Source: Bacteroidota bacterium | GTDB lineage: Bacteria; Bacteroidota; Bacteroidia; Cytophagales; Cyclobacteriaceae | DNA: 64,000 bases | Assembly: GCA_023417785.1 (NCBI GenBank) | Contig: JAEZEH010000031.1 | Coordinates: 1-64,000 of the forward strand | Direction: 5' to 3' | Shown: positions 1-7,955 of the stretch, piece by piece | Numbering within the stretch: the stretch's first letter is position 1 | How the letters are laid out: each line of letters starts with the position of its first letter | The notes under the pieces: model-generated | The model's database searches: none | What the model was told of the DNA's origin: nothing | What the model saw: only the letters and a program-made list of their open reading frames with translations | Program-made: the position numbers and the translations under genes

Positions 1-44
1 CGATACCCGGGAATCCATTCGTGACGTTGAGAATTAATTCCTTC

Positions 45-326
45 CTGCGGCTTCGTCTGCGTTTTCCGTGGCTTCCGGGAGTTTATTAGTTTCCTTTCTC
101 TCTCGCAGATCGCGCAGATCGCGCAGATCGCGCAGAAGAATACGCTGAAGGGTAAACCGATCCATTCTGCGGCTTCGTCTGCGTTTTCAGCGGCTTCTGC
201 GAGAAATTTTGGTATCCGTAGTCTCTCGCGGATCACGCAGATCACACGGAAGAATACGCGGAAGGGTAAACCGATCCATTCTGCGGTTTCGTCTGCGTTT
301 TCAGCGGCTTCTGCGAGAAATTTCGG
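45..326. repeat. degenerate intergenic repeat, three copies
   Basis: Positions 150-212 and 264-326 are nearly identical, 114 bp apart. A partial third copy lies at 45-80 and matches 167-202. Just before the second copy, the 9-mer GCAGATCGC is repeated three times in tandem (105-131). The shared core alternates CTGCG, TTCGTCTGCG and TTCTGCGAG. No coding frame here looks real. Similar CGCAGAT/TCTGCG-rich intergenic repeats are, from memory, common in Bacteroidota genomes. The array lies downstream of the DUF2911 gene stop, and I see no gene in 1-338. Confidence 0.8.
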
Positions 327-338
327 GTGCCAAGCAAC

Positions 339-884
339 TCAACGCACCGGCACCACAAACCGCGTATCACTCCATTCAAAGATCATGTCGATACCATTCC
401 GGGCTTCGTCGAGAGAAATGGTGTATTGTTCTACAGGATTCGGGAGTTTCTCCGTCGCAACATTGGTGCGCATCACATCCAGGCTAAGATCCGGCTCGAA
501 CGCGCCCCACTTTCCGGTTTCGCTATTCAATGCAATCTCAAATGAATCCGGACCCGGAATGGCGTACATGCTGTACTTCCCGGCCTTCACTGCGGTGCCA
601 TTTACTGACACATCGCGGTTGAAAGAGACCTCTGTAGCTTCATTCGCTCCAAGGCGCCAGTACTTGCCATAAGGCTGTAACGCCTTCTCCTCCTCGGAAC
701 CAAAAACAACCCGGTTTCGCACTGATGGTCTGCTATACGAAACCGAAACAGTAAGATCCCCGGAAGTGAGTTCAGCATTCCCTGGCGGGCTTAAGGTCCG
801 GTTCCTATAGTTCATGTAGATAAATCCTCCTGCGAGAATAGCAAGAATCAAGGCAAGCGTAATCCAGATGGTTTTTCGTTTCAT
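339..884 (-). CDS. DUF2911 domain protein, membrane-anchored or exported
   Basis: This encodes 181 residues from the ATG at 884; the upstream extension to 1082 is unlike the family and overlaps the start of the next gene. An N-terminal hydrophobic segment at about residues 5-25 is an anchor or signal peptide. The rest is a DUF2911 beta-rich domain. Recognisable blocks are the SVSYSRPSVRNRVVFG stretch, the PYGKYWRLGANEATE block and a C-terminal EWSDTRFVVPV. DUF2911 proteins are common in Bacteroidota and have no known biochemical role; they are usually exported. The gene is divergent from the RidA-like gene and appears monocistronic. Confidence 0.88.
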   Translation of the reverse strand: MKRKTIWITLALILAILAGGFIYMNYRNRTLSPPGNAELTSGDLTVSVSYSRPSVRNRVVFGSEEEKALQPYGKYWRLGANEATEVSFNRDVSVNGTAVKAGKYSMYAIPGPDSFEIALNSETGKWGAFEPDLSLDVMRTNVATEKLPNPVEQYTISLDEARNGIDMIFEWSDTRFVVPVR

Positions 885-1072
885 AGGTCTTTGGTTTAGG
901 TGTGAACCGCACTGCGCGACGCGGGTTGGGTAAGTTACGAAAAGGGAGGAAGACGCAAAACTACTCAAGGTACTACCGAGGACGTAGATTGATATTTTAT
1001 CATAAGGCATCGGACAATGTGCAATCCGCAACCACAACCCTGATAAGACCGTTAGGACAACAAAAAAAACAG

Positions 1073-1537
1073 ATGACGCCATTAGACAAACTGAAAGAAG
1101 CTGGTCTTACCCTACCAAACGTCTCGACGCCGGGGGGTAATTATTTGTCCGTGAATATCCGGGAAAACATAGCATACATCGCTATTCAATTTCCAATCTT
1201 CAACGAAACCTTTTTGTACCAGGGACGATTGGGAAATGAGGTATCCGCAGAGGATGGTTACAAAGCGATGCAGCTTTGCGCGTTGAATGTGCTGGCCCAG
1301 GTTGATAGGAAAATTGGTTTTGACAACATAATCGGGTTAAACCACATTGATGCCTATTTCCAATCAGGTGAAGACTGGGACGATTCACCAAAAGTGGTGA
1401 ACGGTGCGTCAGATCTCTTCGTGAACGTTCTGGAACAGCGAGGCGAGCATTCACGGGCGATCCTGGGGGTTCACAAGTTACCCAGGAACTTCAGCGTCGG
1501 ACTGGCAGCAACGTTTACAATAAAAAAACCAGACTAG
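1073..1537 (+). CDS. RidA/YjgF-family protein (chorismate-mutase-like subgroup)
   Basis: The protein has 154 residues from the ATG at 1073; the longer upstream reading would overlap the promoter region of the DUF2911 gene. It has the YjgF/RidA fold signature, with a conserved Asn-rich start, a central ALNVLAQVDRKIG helix and a C-terminal block HSRAILGVHKLP. The Arg in that block matches the substrate-binding Arg105 of E. coli RidA. The Glu that canonical RidA carries near its C-terminus is replaced here by a small hydrophobic stretch (VGLAATF). It therefore probably belongs to the YjgF subgroup whose members are not proven 2-aminoacrylate deaminases. It has no signal peptide, so it is cytoplasmic. 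Substrate unknown. Confidence 0.85.
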   Translation: MTPLDKLKEAGLTLPNVSTPGGNYLSVNIRENIAYIAIQFPIFNETFLYQGRLGNEVSAEDGYKAMQLCALNVLAQVDRKIGFDNIIGLNHIDAYFQSGEDWDDSPKVVNGASDLFVNVLEQRGEHSRAILGVHKLPRNFSVGLAATFTIKKPD

Positions 1538-1745
1538 TTGCTATCGTCATCCGACGAGACGGGCCAGCATTTCTGGTGCGCATTTTGTCAACTTCTTTAT
1601 GCTTATCCGACTTTCTATGGGTTTCGTCCCATGACGTGCCAAAACGATTCCGGCAAGTTTTACAGGCGCTTGTGGAGATTTGAGTTACAATTTATTTTTT
1701 GTTTCTTGACGAAAGGTAACCTGAGTAACAAACAAACATTTGAGA

Positions 1746-2624
1746 ATGGCAAGATCTCTTAAATTCATAGGATGGACACTTCTTTCGCTGACAGTTCTAT
1801 TTGTGGGATTTGCTGTCTACATGTATTACTCAAATCCGATGCTTAGGGCTGTGGTTGATAACGATGAGTCAAAACTTTTCTATTTTCCAGTGAAAGAAGT
1901 CGAGGGTTTAGAAGAATTTAACTATGAAGAAATTCCGCTTCAGGTTGAAGATACTATTACCGTCTACGCATATTTTTTCAAGGCCGCGACAGACAGCGTT
2001 AAAGCAAGTATTTTTTTTATACATGGATCCGGCGGGAATGTAGGCCGATATGCAAAGATGATTAAGCCACTTGTTGAAAGCGGATTTCAAGTTTATACGC
2101 TGGACTGGAGAGGTTTTGGTAAATCAAATGGTCGGCCACTGCACACAAATGTTCTGGATGACACCAAGAAAGCTTTCAGCGACATGCTGAATCGAAATGA
2201 AGTTGATTCAACCAGGATCGTTGTGTTTGGGCAATCGCTCGGGGGACAGGTGGCTGTACGATTAACCAGGGATTTGGAAAACAGCGTAGACGCCCTGGTA
2301 CTTGACGGAAGTATCGCATCCTTTCCAACCCTCGCCGCCGATTTCGCGCCAGTAGAATTCTTACGGAGAAGAGCAGAAACTAACCCGGACGATTTCAATC
2401 AGCCTTACACCGCGCTCGAAGATATCAAAGACATTCGCAACACACCTAAACTGATTATTCAGAGTTCAGATGATCGCACAGTTACTCCTGCCCGGGGAAA
2501 GGCATTGTACGCAAATGCCCGAGACCCAAAAGAGTTCTGGCAAACGGAAGGCGAACACATCTACACGTTGATTAATTATCCGGCCGAGGTAGTCGAAAGA
2601 ATCGAAAATTTGATAAACCAATAA
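1746..2624 (+). CDS. membrane-anchored alpha/beta hydrolase
   Basis: The protein has 292 residues from the ATG at 1746, chosen over a TTG six bases upstream. An N-terminal hydrophobic helix (about residues 5-27) anchors it, with the domain outside the cytoplasm. The hydrolase fold shows an oxyanion-hole HGSGG stretch, the nucleophile elbow GQSLGG (Ser164), an Asp in SSDDRTVTP (Asp242 or Asp243) and the catalytic His271 in GEHIYTL. It resembles BAAT/lysophospholipase-like serine hydrolases of the BEM46 type. Substrate cannot be told from the sequence. The 208 bases upstream contain no convincing gene. Confidence 0.88.
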   Translation: MARSLKFIGWTLLSLTVLFVGFAVYMYYSNPMLRAVVDNDESKLFYFPVKEVEGLEEFNYEEIPLQVEDTITVYAYFFKAATDSVKASIFFIHGSGGNVGRYAKMIKPLVESGFQVYTLDWRGFGKSNGRPLHTNVLDDTKKAFSDMLNRNEVDSTRIVVFGQSLGGQVAVRLTRDLENSVDALVLDGSIASFPTLAADFAPVEFLRRRAETNPDDFNQPYTALEDIKDIRNTPKLIIQSSDDRTVTPARGKALYANARDPKEFWQTEGEHIYTLINYPAEVVERIENLINQ

Positions 2625-2677
2625 CGTCATCGGTTGGCATTCGGCCGCGGGCAAACCGGAGCATTAATTAAAATCAA

Positions 2678-3154
2678 ATGATGGAATTCGACACCAACAA
2701 TAACATCGTAAAACTCTGCGCACAGGGAATGAGCCTTGAGGGAGAAGGGAAAAACGAAGAAGCTTTCAAAATGTTTAAACAAGCCTGGAATGAAGCAACA
2801 ACTGATTTTGAAAGATTTACAGCGGCCCATTATGTTGCCCGACATCAGCGAAGTGTTATTGACAAGTTGAAGTGGGATGAAACTGCTTTGAATCTTGCAT
2901 TGAGAATCGATGGTGATCGGATGAAAGGTACTTACCCTTCATTATATTTGAATATTGGCAAATGTTACGAAGACTTGAACGATTTTGACAAAGCAGAAAA
3001 GAGTTATGCCATTGCTGATTCTTTTACTGGATTTCTTCCGGATGATGGATACGGCAAAATGATTAAAGGAGGCATTGCTAATGGAATCGAAAGGATAGGC
3101 AAAGGACCCCATCGAAGGAAGTACAATGCGGTGAAGATGGGCAAACTCTCGTAA
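2678..3154 (+). CDS. TPR-like helical protein, function unknown
   Basis: The protein has 158 residues, is soluble and has no signal peptide. The sequence is helical and reads as about three degenerate tetratricopeptide units: LEGEGKNEEAFKMFKQAW, a middle TAAHYVARHQ unit, and YLNIGKCYEDLNDFDKAEKSY. Close relatives occur in many Bacteroidota, and I recall some carrying a methyltransferase label. I see no SAM-binding glycine motif here, so that label would not be supported. It starts 53 bases after the hydrolase stop and may be cotranscribed with it. A protein-protein interaction role is the safest inference. Confidence 0.75.
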   Translation: MMEFDTNNNIVKLCAQGMSLEGEGKNEEAFKMFKQAWNEATTDFERFTAAHYVARHQRSVIDKLKWDETALNLALRIDGDRMKGTYPSLYLNIGKCYEDLNDFDKAEKSYAIADSFTGFLPDDGYGKMIKGGIANGIERIGKGPHRRKYNAVKMGKLS

Positions 3155-3258
3155 GATGCCGTTCTTTCCAGACAAAATTCGTCAGCAACGAAACATCTTG
3201 CCAAACTTCCCGTTAAAGGACCAGTTTAGCTTTTATTAATTAAAACAACCCCTCTCCT

Positions 3259-3789
3259 ATGAAAGCATTCCAATATGTGTTTCTGTTGGCCGTGTCAGTA
3301 ATCTTCTCCGCATGTTCCATTTCCGTGAAAAACGACGACGACGCCACCGGCGCAAGTTCCGTCGATTATGAAAAAGAACGCCAGGCTATCCTTGCGGTTA
3401 TCGAAGGTGAATCCGCTGCGTTCTGGAACAAGGATTATGACAAGTGGGCCTCCTACTGGGTTCACGAACCTTACATCCGTACTATGGGCTGGTGGCAGGA
3501 CGGCGGCGTAACCGTAGTGGAAGGCTGGGACCAGCGCGCCGAACGCTCGAAGGGAAACTTCACAAAGAGCCCGGAGGCTAATCCCACAGCAACCCGCGTA
3601 CGTCGTGAGAATATGAACATGCGCATCTATCCCGAGGTAGCGTGGCTTACATTCGATCAATACGGCGAAGATACCGGCGACACCCTGATGGACATGCCTG
3701 GATTAAGTCGCGAAACACGCATCATGGAGAAACACAACGGCGAGTGGAAGATCGCCTATGTGGGCTGGCTCCTTCAGGGCGAGAAATAG
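3259..3789 (+). CDS. DUF4440/SnoaL-like lipoprotein
   Basis: The protein has 176 residues. It opens with a lipoprotein signal peptide ending in the lipobox FSAC (Cys at about residue 19). The mature part has an NTF2-like cone fold typical of DUF4440: an N-terminal helix with IEGESAAFWNKDYDKWASYW, an aromatic-rich strand region and a C-terminal NGEWKIAYVGWLLQ strand. Such domains bind small ligands or act as small isomerase-like scaffolds; no catalytic residues can be assigned. It is predicted to sit on the periplasmic or outer-membrane side. It converges with helD, with 20 bases between the stops. Confidence 0.85.
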   Translation: MKAFQYVFLLAVSVIFSACSISVKNDDDATGASSVDYEKERQAILAVIEGESAAFWNKDYDKWASYWVHEPYIRTMGWWQDGGVTVVEGWDQRAERSKGNFTKSPEANPTATRVRRENMNMRIYPEVAWLTFDQYGEDTGDTLMDMPGLSRETRIMEKHNGEWKIAYVGWLLQGEK

Positions 3790-3809
3790 GGGCCAATTTG
3801 CTCGTCAAA

Positions 3810-5876
3810 CTAGTCGGACGACAAGACAAATTCCGTTTGCTCCTTCGCATAGGTCAGGGTAAGCCGGTGCATCGCACGGGTACATGCTATGTATAACATA
3901 CTGCGGTCAACCCCCGTATGATAATTCCGCGACGATGCAAAAGGTATAACCACTTCATCAAACTCAAGTCCCTTTGATAGGTGAACCGTCGTTATAATCA
4001 CACCTTGTTTGTACGCCGTGCTTTCAGCGCTAAGCAGATGCACATTCGGTTCATTGAGTTCTTTCGAAAGGAATGCAGCCTGATCGTGGGTCTTGCATAT
4101 AATGCCCATCGAATGGTGGCCGGAAGTCCGGAACTCCCTGATGAGCCGTGCAATTTCAATAATTTCCTCGGCATTGCTTGCATAACCTAAAACCTGAGGG
4201 CGATCACCGTGCCGCTCCATGGGAATAAGGTTCGTGTTGGGCAGTATATGTTGTGCAAAGGCAGTGATCTCAAGCGTAGAACGATAGCTTCGATAAAGCT
4301 TTACGATCTCGCCTTGAGGAAAAATCTGCTCGATGGCTTCCGCTGAACTCGCACTATACGGATTGACACGCTGGCTCACATCACCTAAGATCGTTTTCTT
4401 ACAGCGGAAGACACGTGATAAGACGGAATACTGAACCGGTGTGTAGTCCTGCATTTCGTCCACGAGAAGATGCTTGATGTGATCTCTTGATTGTATTCCC
4501 TCCAACCTGATTCGGCAATATATCAATGGAAAGACGTCACTGTACTCGAGTACTCCACCGTGAAGCATGCGAAACTTGTCGGTCTGACCTGACCAGGAGA
4601 AAAAGTCCTTGTACACGTCAAAGAAATTATCAAAACGAAACATGCGTGGGATTGCTTGCCAGACTTTGTTTTTCTCGCCACCGGATAGTTTCCTCTTCAC
4701 CTGATCCCGGATGTACTGAAGCACGTCGCGAACGACTTCGGGTGCCCTCTTAAGAAGAGGAATACGGTGGTAGGCACGAAACCTTTCTTCGATGAAGGGA
4801 AACGGCACAACCGTACCGGCGACACGAATCTCCTCAAAATTGAAATAGTTGTTTTCGATATGGATGAGGTACTGATTGAGTTTGCTAAGGAATTCGAAGG
4901 ATGATTTGAATCTTATCCGTTCTACGAACTGTTCGTCATGGTCATCCAATAGTTTTGCCACCTGTTCAAAAAACGTTTGAAACCGGAACTTGTGTTCAAG
5001 TAGATCCGCGGCAAGTTCATCCATCTCCATTTCCGGAATGTGTTCTTCGCCAAGTTCAGGCAATACGTTGGAGATGTAGTCGGCGAAAACTTTGTTTGGT
5101 GAAATGATCAGTATGTCCTTCGCCTTGATTTCATCCCGAAAGCGATACAACAGAAAGGCTATACGGTGGAGCGCAATGGATGTTTTGCCTGAGCCAGCCA
5201 CCCCCTGAATGATCATAACGGGTGCTGTTTCATTCCGGATTACGGCATTCTGGTCGCGTTGAATCGTGGCGACAATATTTTTCATCTTGTCATCCGCAGA
5301 CTTGCTTAATTCCTTCTGTAGTACTTCGTCATGGATGTTGACATCGTTCTCGATCATGAACTCCATGCGGCCATCACGTATGCGATACTGGCGCTTTAAC
5401 AGAATCTCACCGGTGATTTTTCCCGAGGGAGTCTGATACCAGCCTTCGCCGAGTTCAAAGTCGTAGAACATCGAAGAAATGGGTGCGCGCCAGTCGTAAA
5501 TAAGGTTTTTCTTTTCTCCGTCGTCGGTAAACGTATAAATTCCGATGTACACAGGAGTTCCTTCCGAATCGTTTTCAGTCTGGAAGTCAATACGACCGAA
5601 ATAAGGTGATTGCACGAGTTTCAGAAGCTTTCTTCTACGGGCTACCGCGGATTCGCCGGTAAACGCCATACGGTTGATCGACTGTTCTGCAGCGACCATA
5701 TCGGCTTCGTCCATGCCGGACTGATTTTGATGGATATATTCCTTGTTTTGCTGAAGCTCACTCGAATATTGCCTTACGCTGCTGTCGACGCGCCGGAGCG
5801 CGAGTTGCAACTTTTCCTTGGTCTCTTCCAGGTATTCGCGTTCCGCCTGTTCGGTTTCATTAATCATAGTCCTCAT
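3810..5876 (-). CDS. helD: HelD-family superfamily 1 helicase-like ATPase
   Basis: The protein has 688 residues. The N-terminal region (1-60) is a charged helical arm, as in HelD proteins that insert into RNA polymerase. A Q-motif-like QRDQN lies near 206-210, Walker A GVAGSGKTS at 225-233, the DEMQDYT Walker B/motif II at 473-479, motif III GDVSQ near 498-502, and an arginine-rich YRSYRST motif at about 530. The region 280-430 is the HelD-specific insertion between the two halves of domain 1A. In Firmicutes and mycobacteria HelD recycles stalled RNA polymerase using ATP; the same role here is an inference. It lies 18 bases downstream of the broken mscS on the same strand. Confidence 0.88.
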   Translation of the reverse strand: MRTMINETEQAEREYLEETKEKLQLALRRVDSSVRQYSSELQQNKEYIHQNQSGMDEADMVAAEQSINRMAFTGESAVARRRKLLKLVQSPYFGRIDFQTENDSEGTPVYIGIYTFTDDGEKKNLIYDWRAPISSMFYDFELGEGWYQTPSGKITGEILLKRQYRIRDGRMEFMIENDVNIHDEVLQKELSKSADDKMKNIVATIQRDQNAVIRNETAPVMIIQGVAGSGKTSIALHRIAFLLYRFRDEIKAKDILIISPNKVFADYISNVLPELGEEHIPEMEMDELAADLLEHKFRFQTFFEQVAKLLDDHDEQFVERIRFKSSFEFLSKLNQYLIHIENNYFNFEEIRVAGTVVPFPFIEERFRAYHRIPLLKRAPEVVRDVLQYIRDQVKRKLSGGEKNKVWQAIPRMFRFDNFFDVYKDFFSWSGQTDKFRMLHGGVLEYSDVFPLIYCRIRLEGIQSRDHIKHLLVDEMQDYTPVQYSVLSRVFRCKKTILGDVSQRVNPYSASSAEAIEQIFPQGEIVKLYRSYRSTLEITAFAQHILPNTNLIPMERHGDRPQVLGYASNAEEIIEIARLIREFRTSGHHSMGIICKTHDQAAFLSKELNEPNVHLLSAESTAYKQGVIITTVHLSKGLEFDEVVIPFASSRNYHTGVDRSMLYIACTRAMHRLTLTYAKEQTEFVLSSD

Positions 5877-5894
5877 TCAATGCGGCGAAGATAA

Positions 5895-6436
5895 TCATTT
5901 CAGATTTATAAGCCGGATTGACGAAAGCGTTTTTACTTCACATCCGTTGGGAACGTACACGTCTTTTCCATCCAGGGATTTCAGATGAGTGGTACGGAAT
6001 TTCAAGCTGACTACATAACCCATGTTGTTGTTGATCATCACCGTATCACCGATGTTGAATGGTCTGTCGAACACGAGTTTAATACCCGCAAGAAAATTCT
6101 CCCCGATTTCCATGAAGGCGAAACCGATGACAATCGCTCCGATTCCTGCACCCGCTGGCATTCCCCCAGCTATCCCTTTGAAACCCATGGCGTGGAAGGC
6201 GATAATCACACCGACGATGATCAATACCGATTTTGTCATCCGCACGACAAATGTTATCGTAATTGAATCAGAAGCCTTCCCCCGAGCATTCTCCGGCGGA
6301 AAATACGTCCCAGGCAGAACGCGAGCAGGACGAAAAGACACAGAATGAAGATGGCGATGGCGATTTTTGGCAAGCTCAGAATAAAAATCTGCCAATACTC
6401 CTGAAGGTTTTGACGAAGCTGTTCCCAGATATTCAT
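5895..6436 (-). pseudogene. frameshifted, 3'-short MscS-type mechanosensitive channel
   Basis: Two frames together encode one MscS-like channel. The first, from the ATG at 6436, carries an N-terminal helix and a membrane segment (IAIAIFILCLFVLLAFC). The second continues with two more membrane helices, including a glycine/alanine-rich pore helix (AGAGIGAIVIGFAF), then the beta-domain block FDRPFNIGDTV and the VYVPNG motif. The break lies at a run of five C (6279-6283). Adding one base there joins the frames as ...LGGKASDSITITF. The protein also stops about 15 residues after PNG, so the usual C-terminal domain is missing. It is either a decayed gene or, for the frameshift, a sequencing error in a homopolymer. 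Confidence 0.8.
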
Positions 6437-6614
6437 GGTCTTTTGATGGTCTTGTATGGTTGCCCTATAAGCCTTGAACCAAAGCAGTACCAACCCCGTA
6501 CCTGAATGGTATCAATTTTTAATAACGTTATGAGGATCTTGGCGACAACCGGGCTGCATTCAAACTTTCTGTAGCGCAGATTGGTTTTGTAACGCGTTGC
6601 TAAACCTGCTCCTG

Positions 6615-7955
6615 ATGAACGGATTCCGGTCTTTTCTGCACAACTTGTACCACCGCATCGTCCATAGTATTGCGTTTCTTCCTGCATTGATAACGTTAGC
6701 ATCACTGTTCCTCGCCTTCGCGGTAATCATGATCGAATATGATTCCTTCACAATCGAACTAAAACAGCGCATCTCTTATTTATTGATAACGAATCGCGAG
6801 GAAGCAAGGCTCGTTCTTGGCACCCTCGTGGCCAGCATCATCTCACTAATGGTCTTCAGCTTTTCAATGGTGATGGTCGTGCTGAGCAGTGCATCCTCAA
6901 ATTTGTCACCAAGGGTACTACCGGGACTCATCAGCAATAAAACTCACCAATTTATCCTGGGGCTTTATCTTGGTACCATCATCTTTACGATGATAATTAT
7001 TATTAACTTTCAGGCAGACGGAGACTATCGCATTCCCGCTCTGGGTGTGTTGATTGCAATGATTCTCGGCATATCCTGTCTCTGGCTTTTTATCTATTTC
7101 ATTCATTCCATTTCCCAGAATATCCAGGTTGAAAATATACTCGATCAGATTTTCAAAAAAACCCGTAAAACACTGAACAAAGAAAGTGACGTCCACATAG
7201 ACAACTCCTCGACGATTTCCATTGATGCCTCCTGGTTGCCGATATTTACCGATGAATCAGGCTACATCGTCAATTGCAATACCGAGTCCGTGGTGTCCAT
7301 CGCCAGGAAGTATGACTTGCGCGTATGTATCATGCGAAATGCCGCATTTTTTTTCGTGAAGGGATACCCCTTCCTCCGTATGAAAAAAAACTCATCCGTA
7401 ACAAGTGAAACGATCAACGCCATAAAGCAATGCTTTCTTTTTAGCCTGACAGACCAGCTAAGCGAGCACTACCTTTATGGCTTCCGACAGATCTCCGAAA
7501 TTGCAACCAAGGCGCTTAGTCCCGGCATCAACGATCCTGGTACAGCCTTGAAAGCCCTTGACCATCTTTCGCTCTTACTGATCGACAAAATGTCTATGCC
7601 CGAGTCCCCTGTGTTGCGTGACGAGGATGGAACCATAAGACTAATTCATACACCGGTAACTTTTGACGAATTGCTATTCCGGAACCTCGTGCCCATTCGT
7701 GAATTTGGAAAAACTGACGTATTGGTCCAGCTTAAAGTTCTTTCTGTTATGAAGAACCTTTTGGTCTGCGACAAGCAAAAGAATCTCCATACCGAAGTCA
7801 TCGTGTCATTCATTAGAAGCTGCGTAGAATCTGCTGACCAAAATATCCAGAACACCTTCGACCGTCAGGAGGTCAACAAGGTTCTCGCAACGTTGAACAA
7901 ATACCTGCCTGCGCACCTTCATAATAAGTCAATCGGGATCAACAGTCAGTTATAG
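6615..7955 (+). CDS. DUF2254 integral membrane protein
   Basis: The protein has 446 residues from the ATG at 6615, chosen over an upstream TTG. The N-terminal half has four predicted membrane helices at about residues 20-40, 75-100, 120-140 and 150-175. A family-typical block VFSFSMVMVVLSSASSNLSPRVL follows the second helix. The C-terminal half is soluble and includes the conserved ISEIATKALSPGINDPGTA stretch diagnostic of DUF2254. The function of this family is unknown. The gene is divergent from the mscS pseudogene and its 3' end overlaps that of the symporter gene by 10 bases. Confidence 0.9.
   Translation: MNGFRSFLHNLYHRIVHSIAFLPALITLASLFLAFAVIMIEYDSFTIELKQRISYLLITNREEARLVLGTLVASIISLMVFSFSMVMVVLSSASSNLSPRVLPGLISNKTHQFILGLYLGTIIFTMIIIINFQADGDYRIPALGVLIAMILGISCLWLFIYFIHSISQNIQVENILDQIFKKTRKTLNKESDVHIDNSSTISIDASWLPIFTDESGYIVNCNTESVVSIARKYDLRVCIMRNAAFFFVKGYPFLRMKKNSSVTSETINAIKQCFLFSLTDQLSEHYLYGFRQISEIATKALSPGINDPGTALKALDHLSLLLIDKMSMPESPVLRDEDGTIRLIHTPVTFDELLFRNLVPIREFGKTDVLVQLKVLSVMKNLLVCDKQKNLHTEVIVSFIRSCVESADQNIQNTFDRQEVNKVLATLNKYLPAHLHNKSIGINSQL

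Noticed and set aside
105..131. Short tandem 9-mer, possibly a CRISPR seed
   Set aside because: Units are contiguous with no spacers; it is part of a longer intergenic repeat.
1538..1762. Open frame of 74 codons between RidA-like and hydrolase genes
   Set aside because: No ATG start, no protein-like composition, and it overlaps the hydrolase start.
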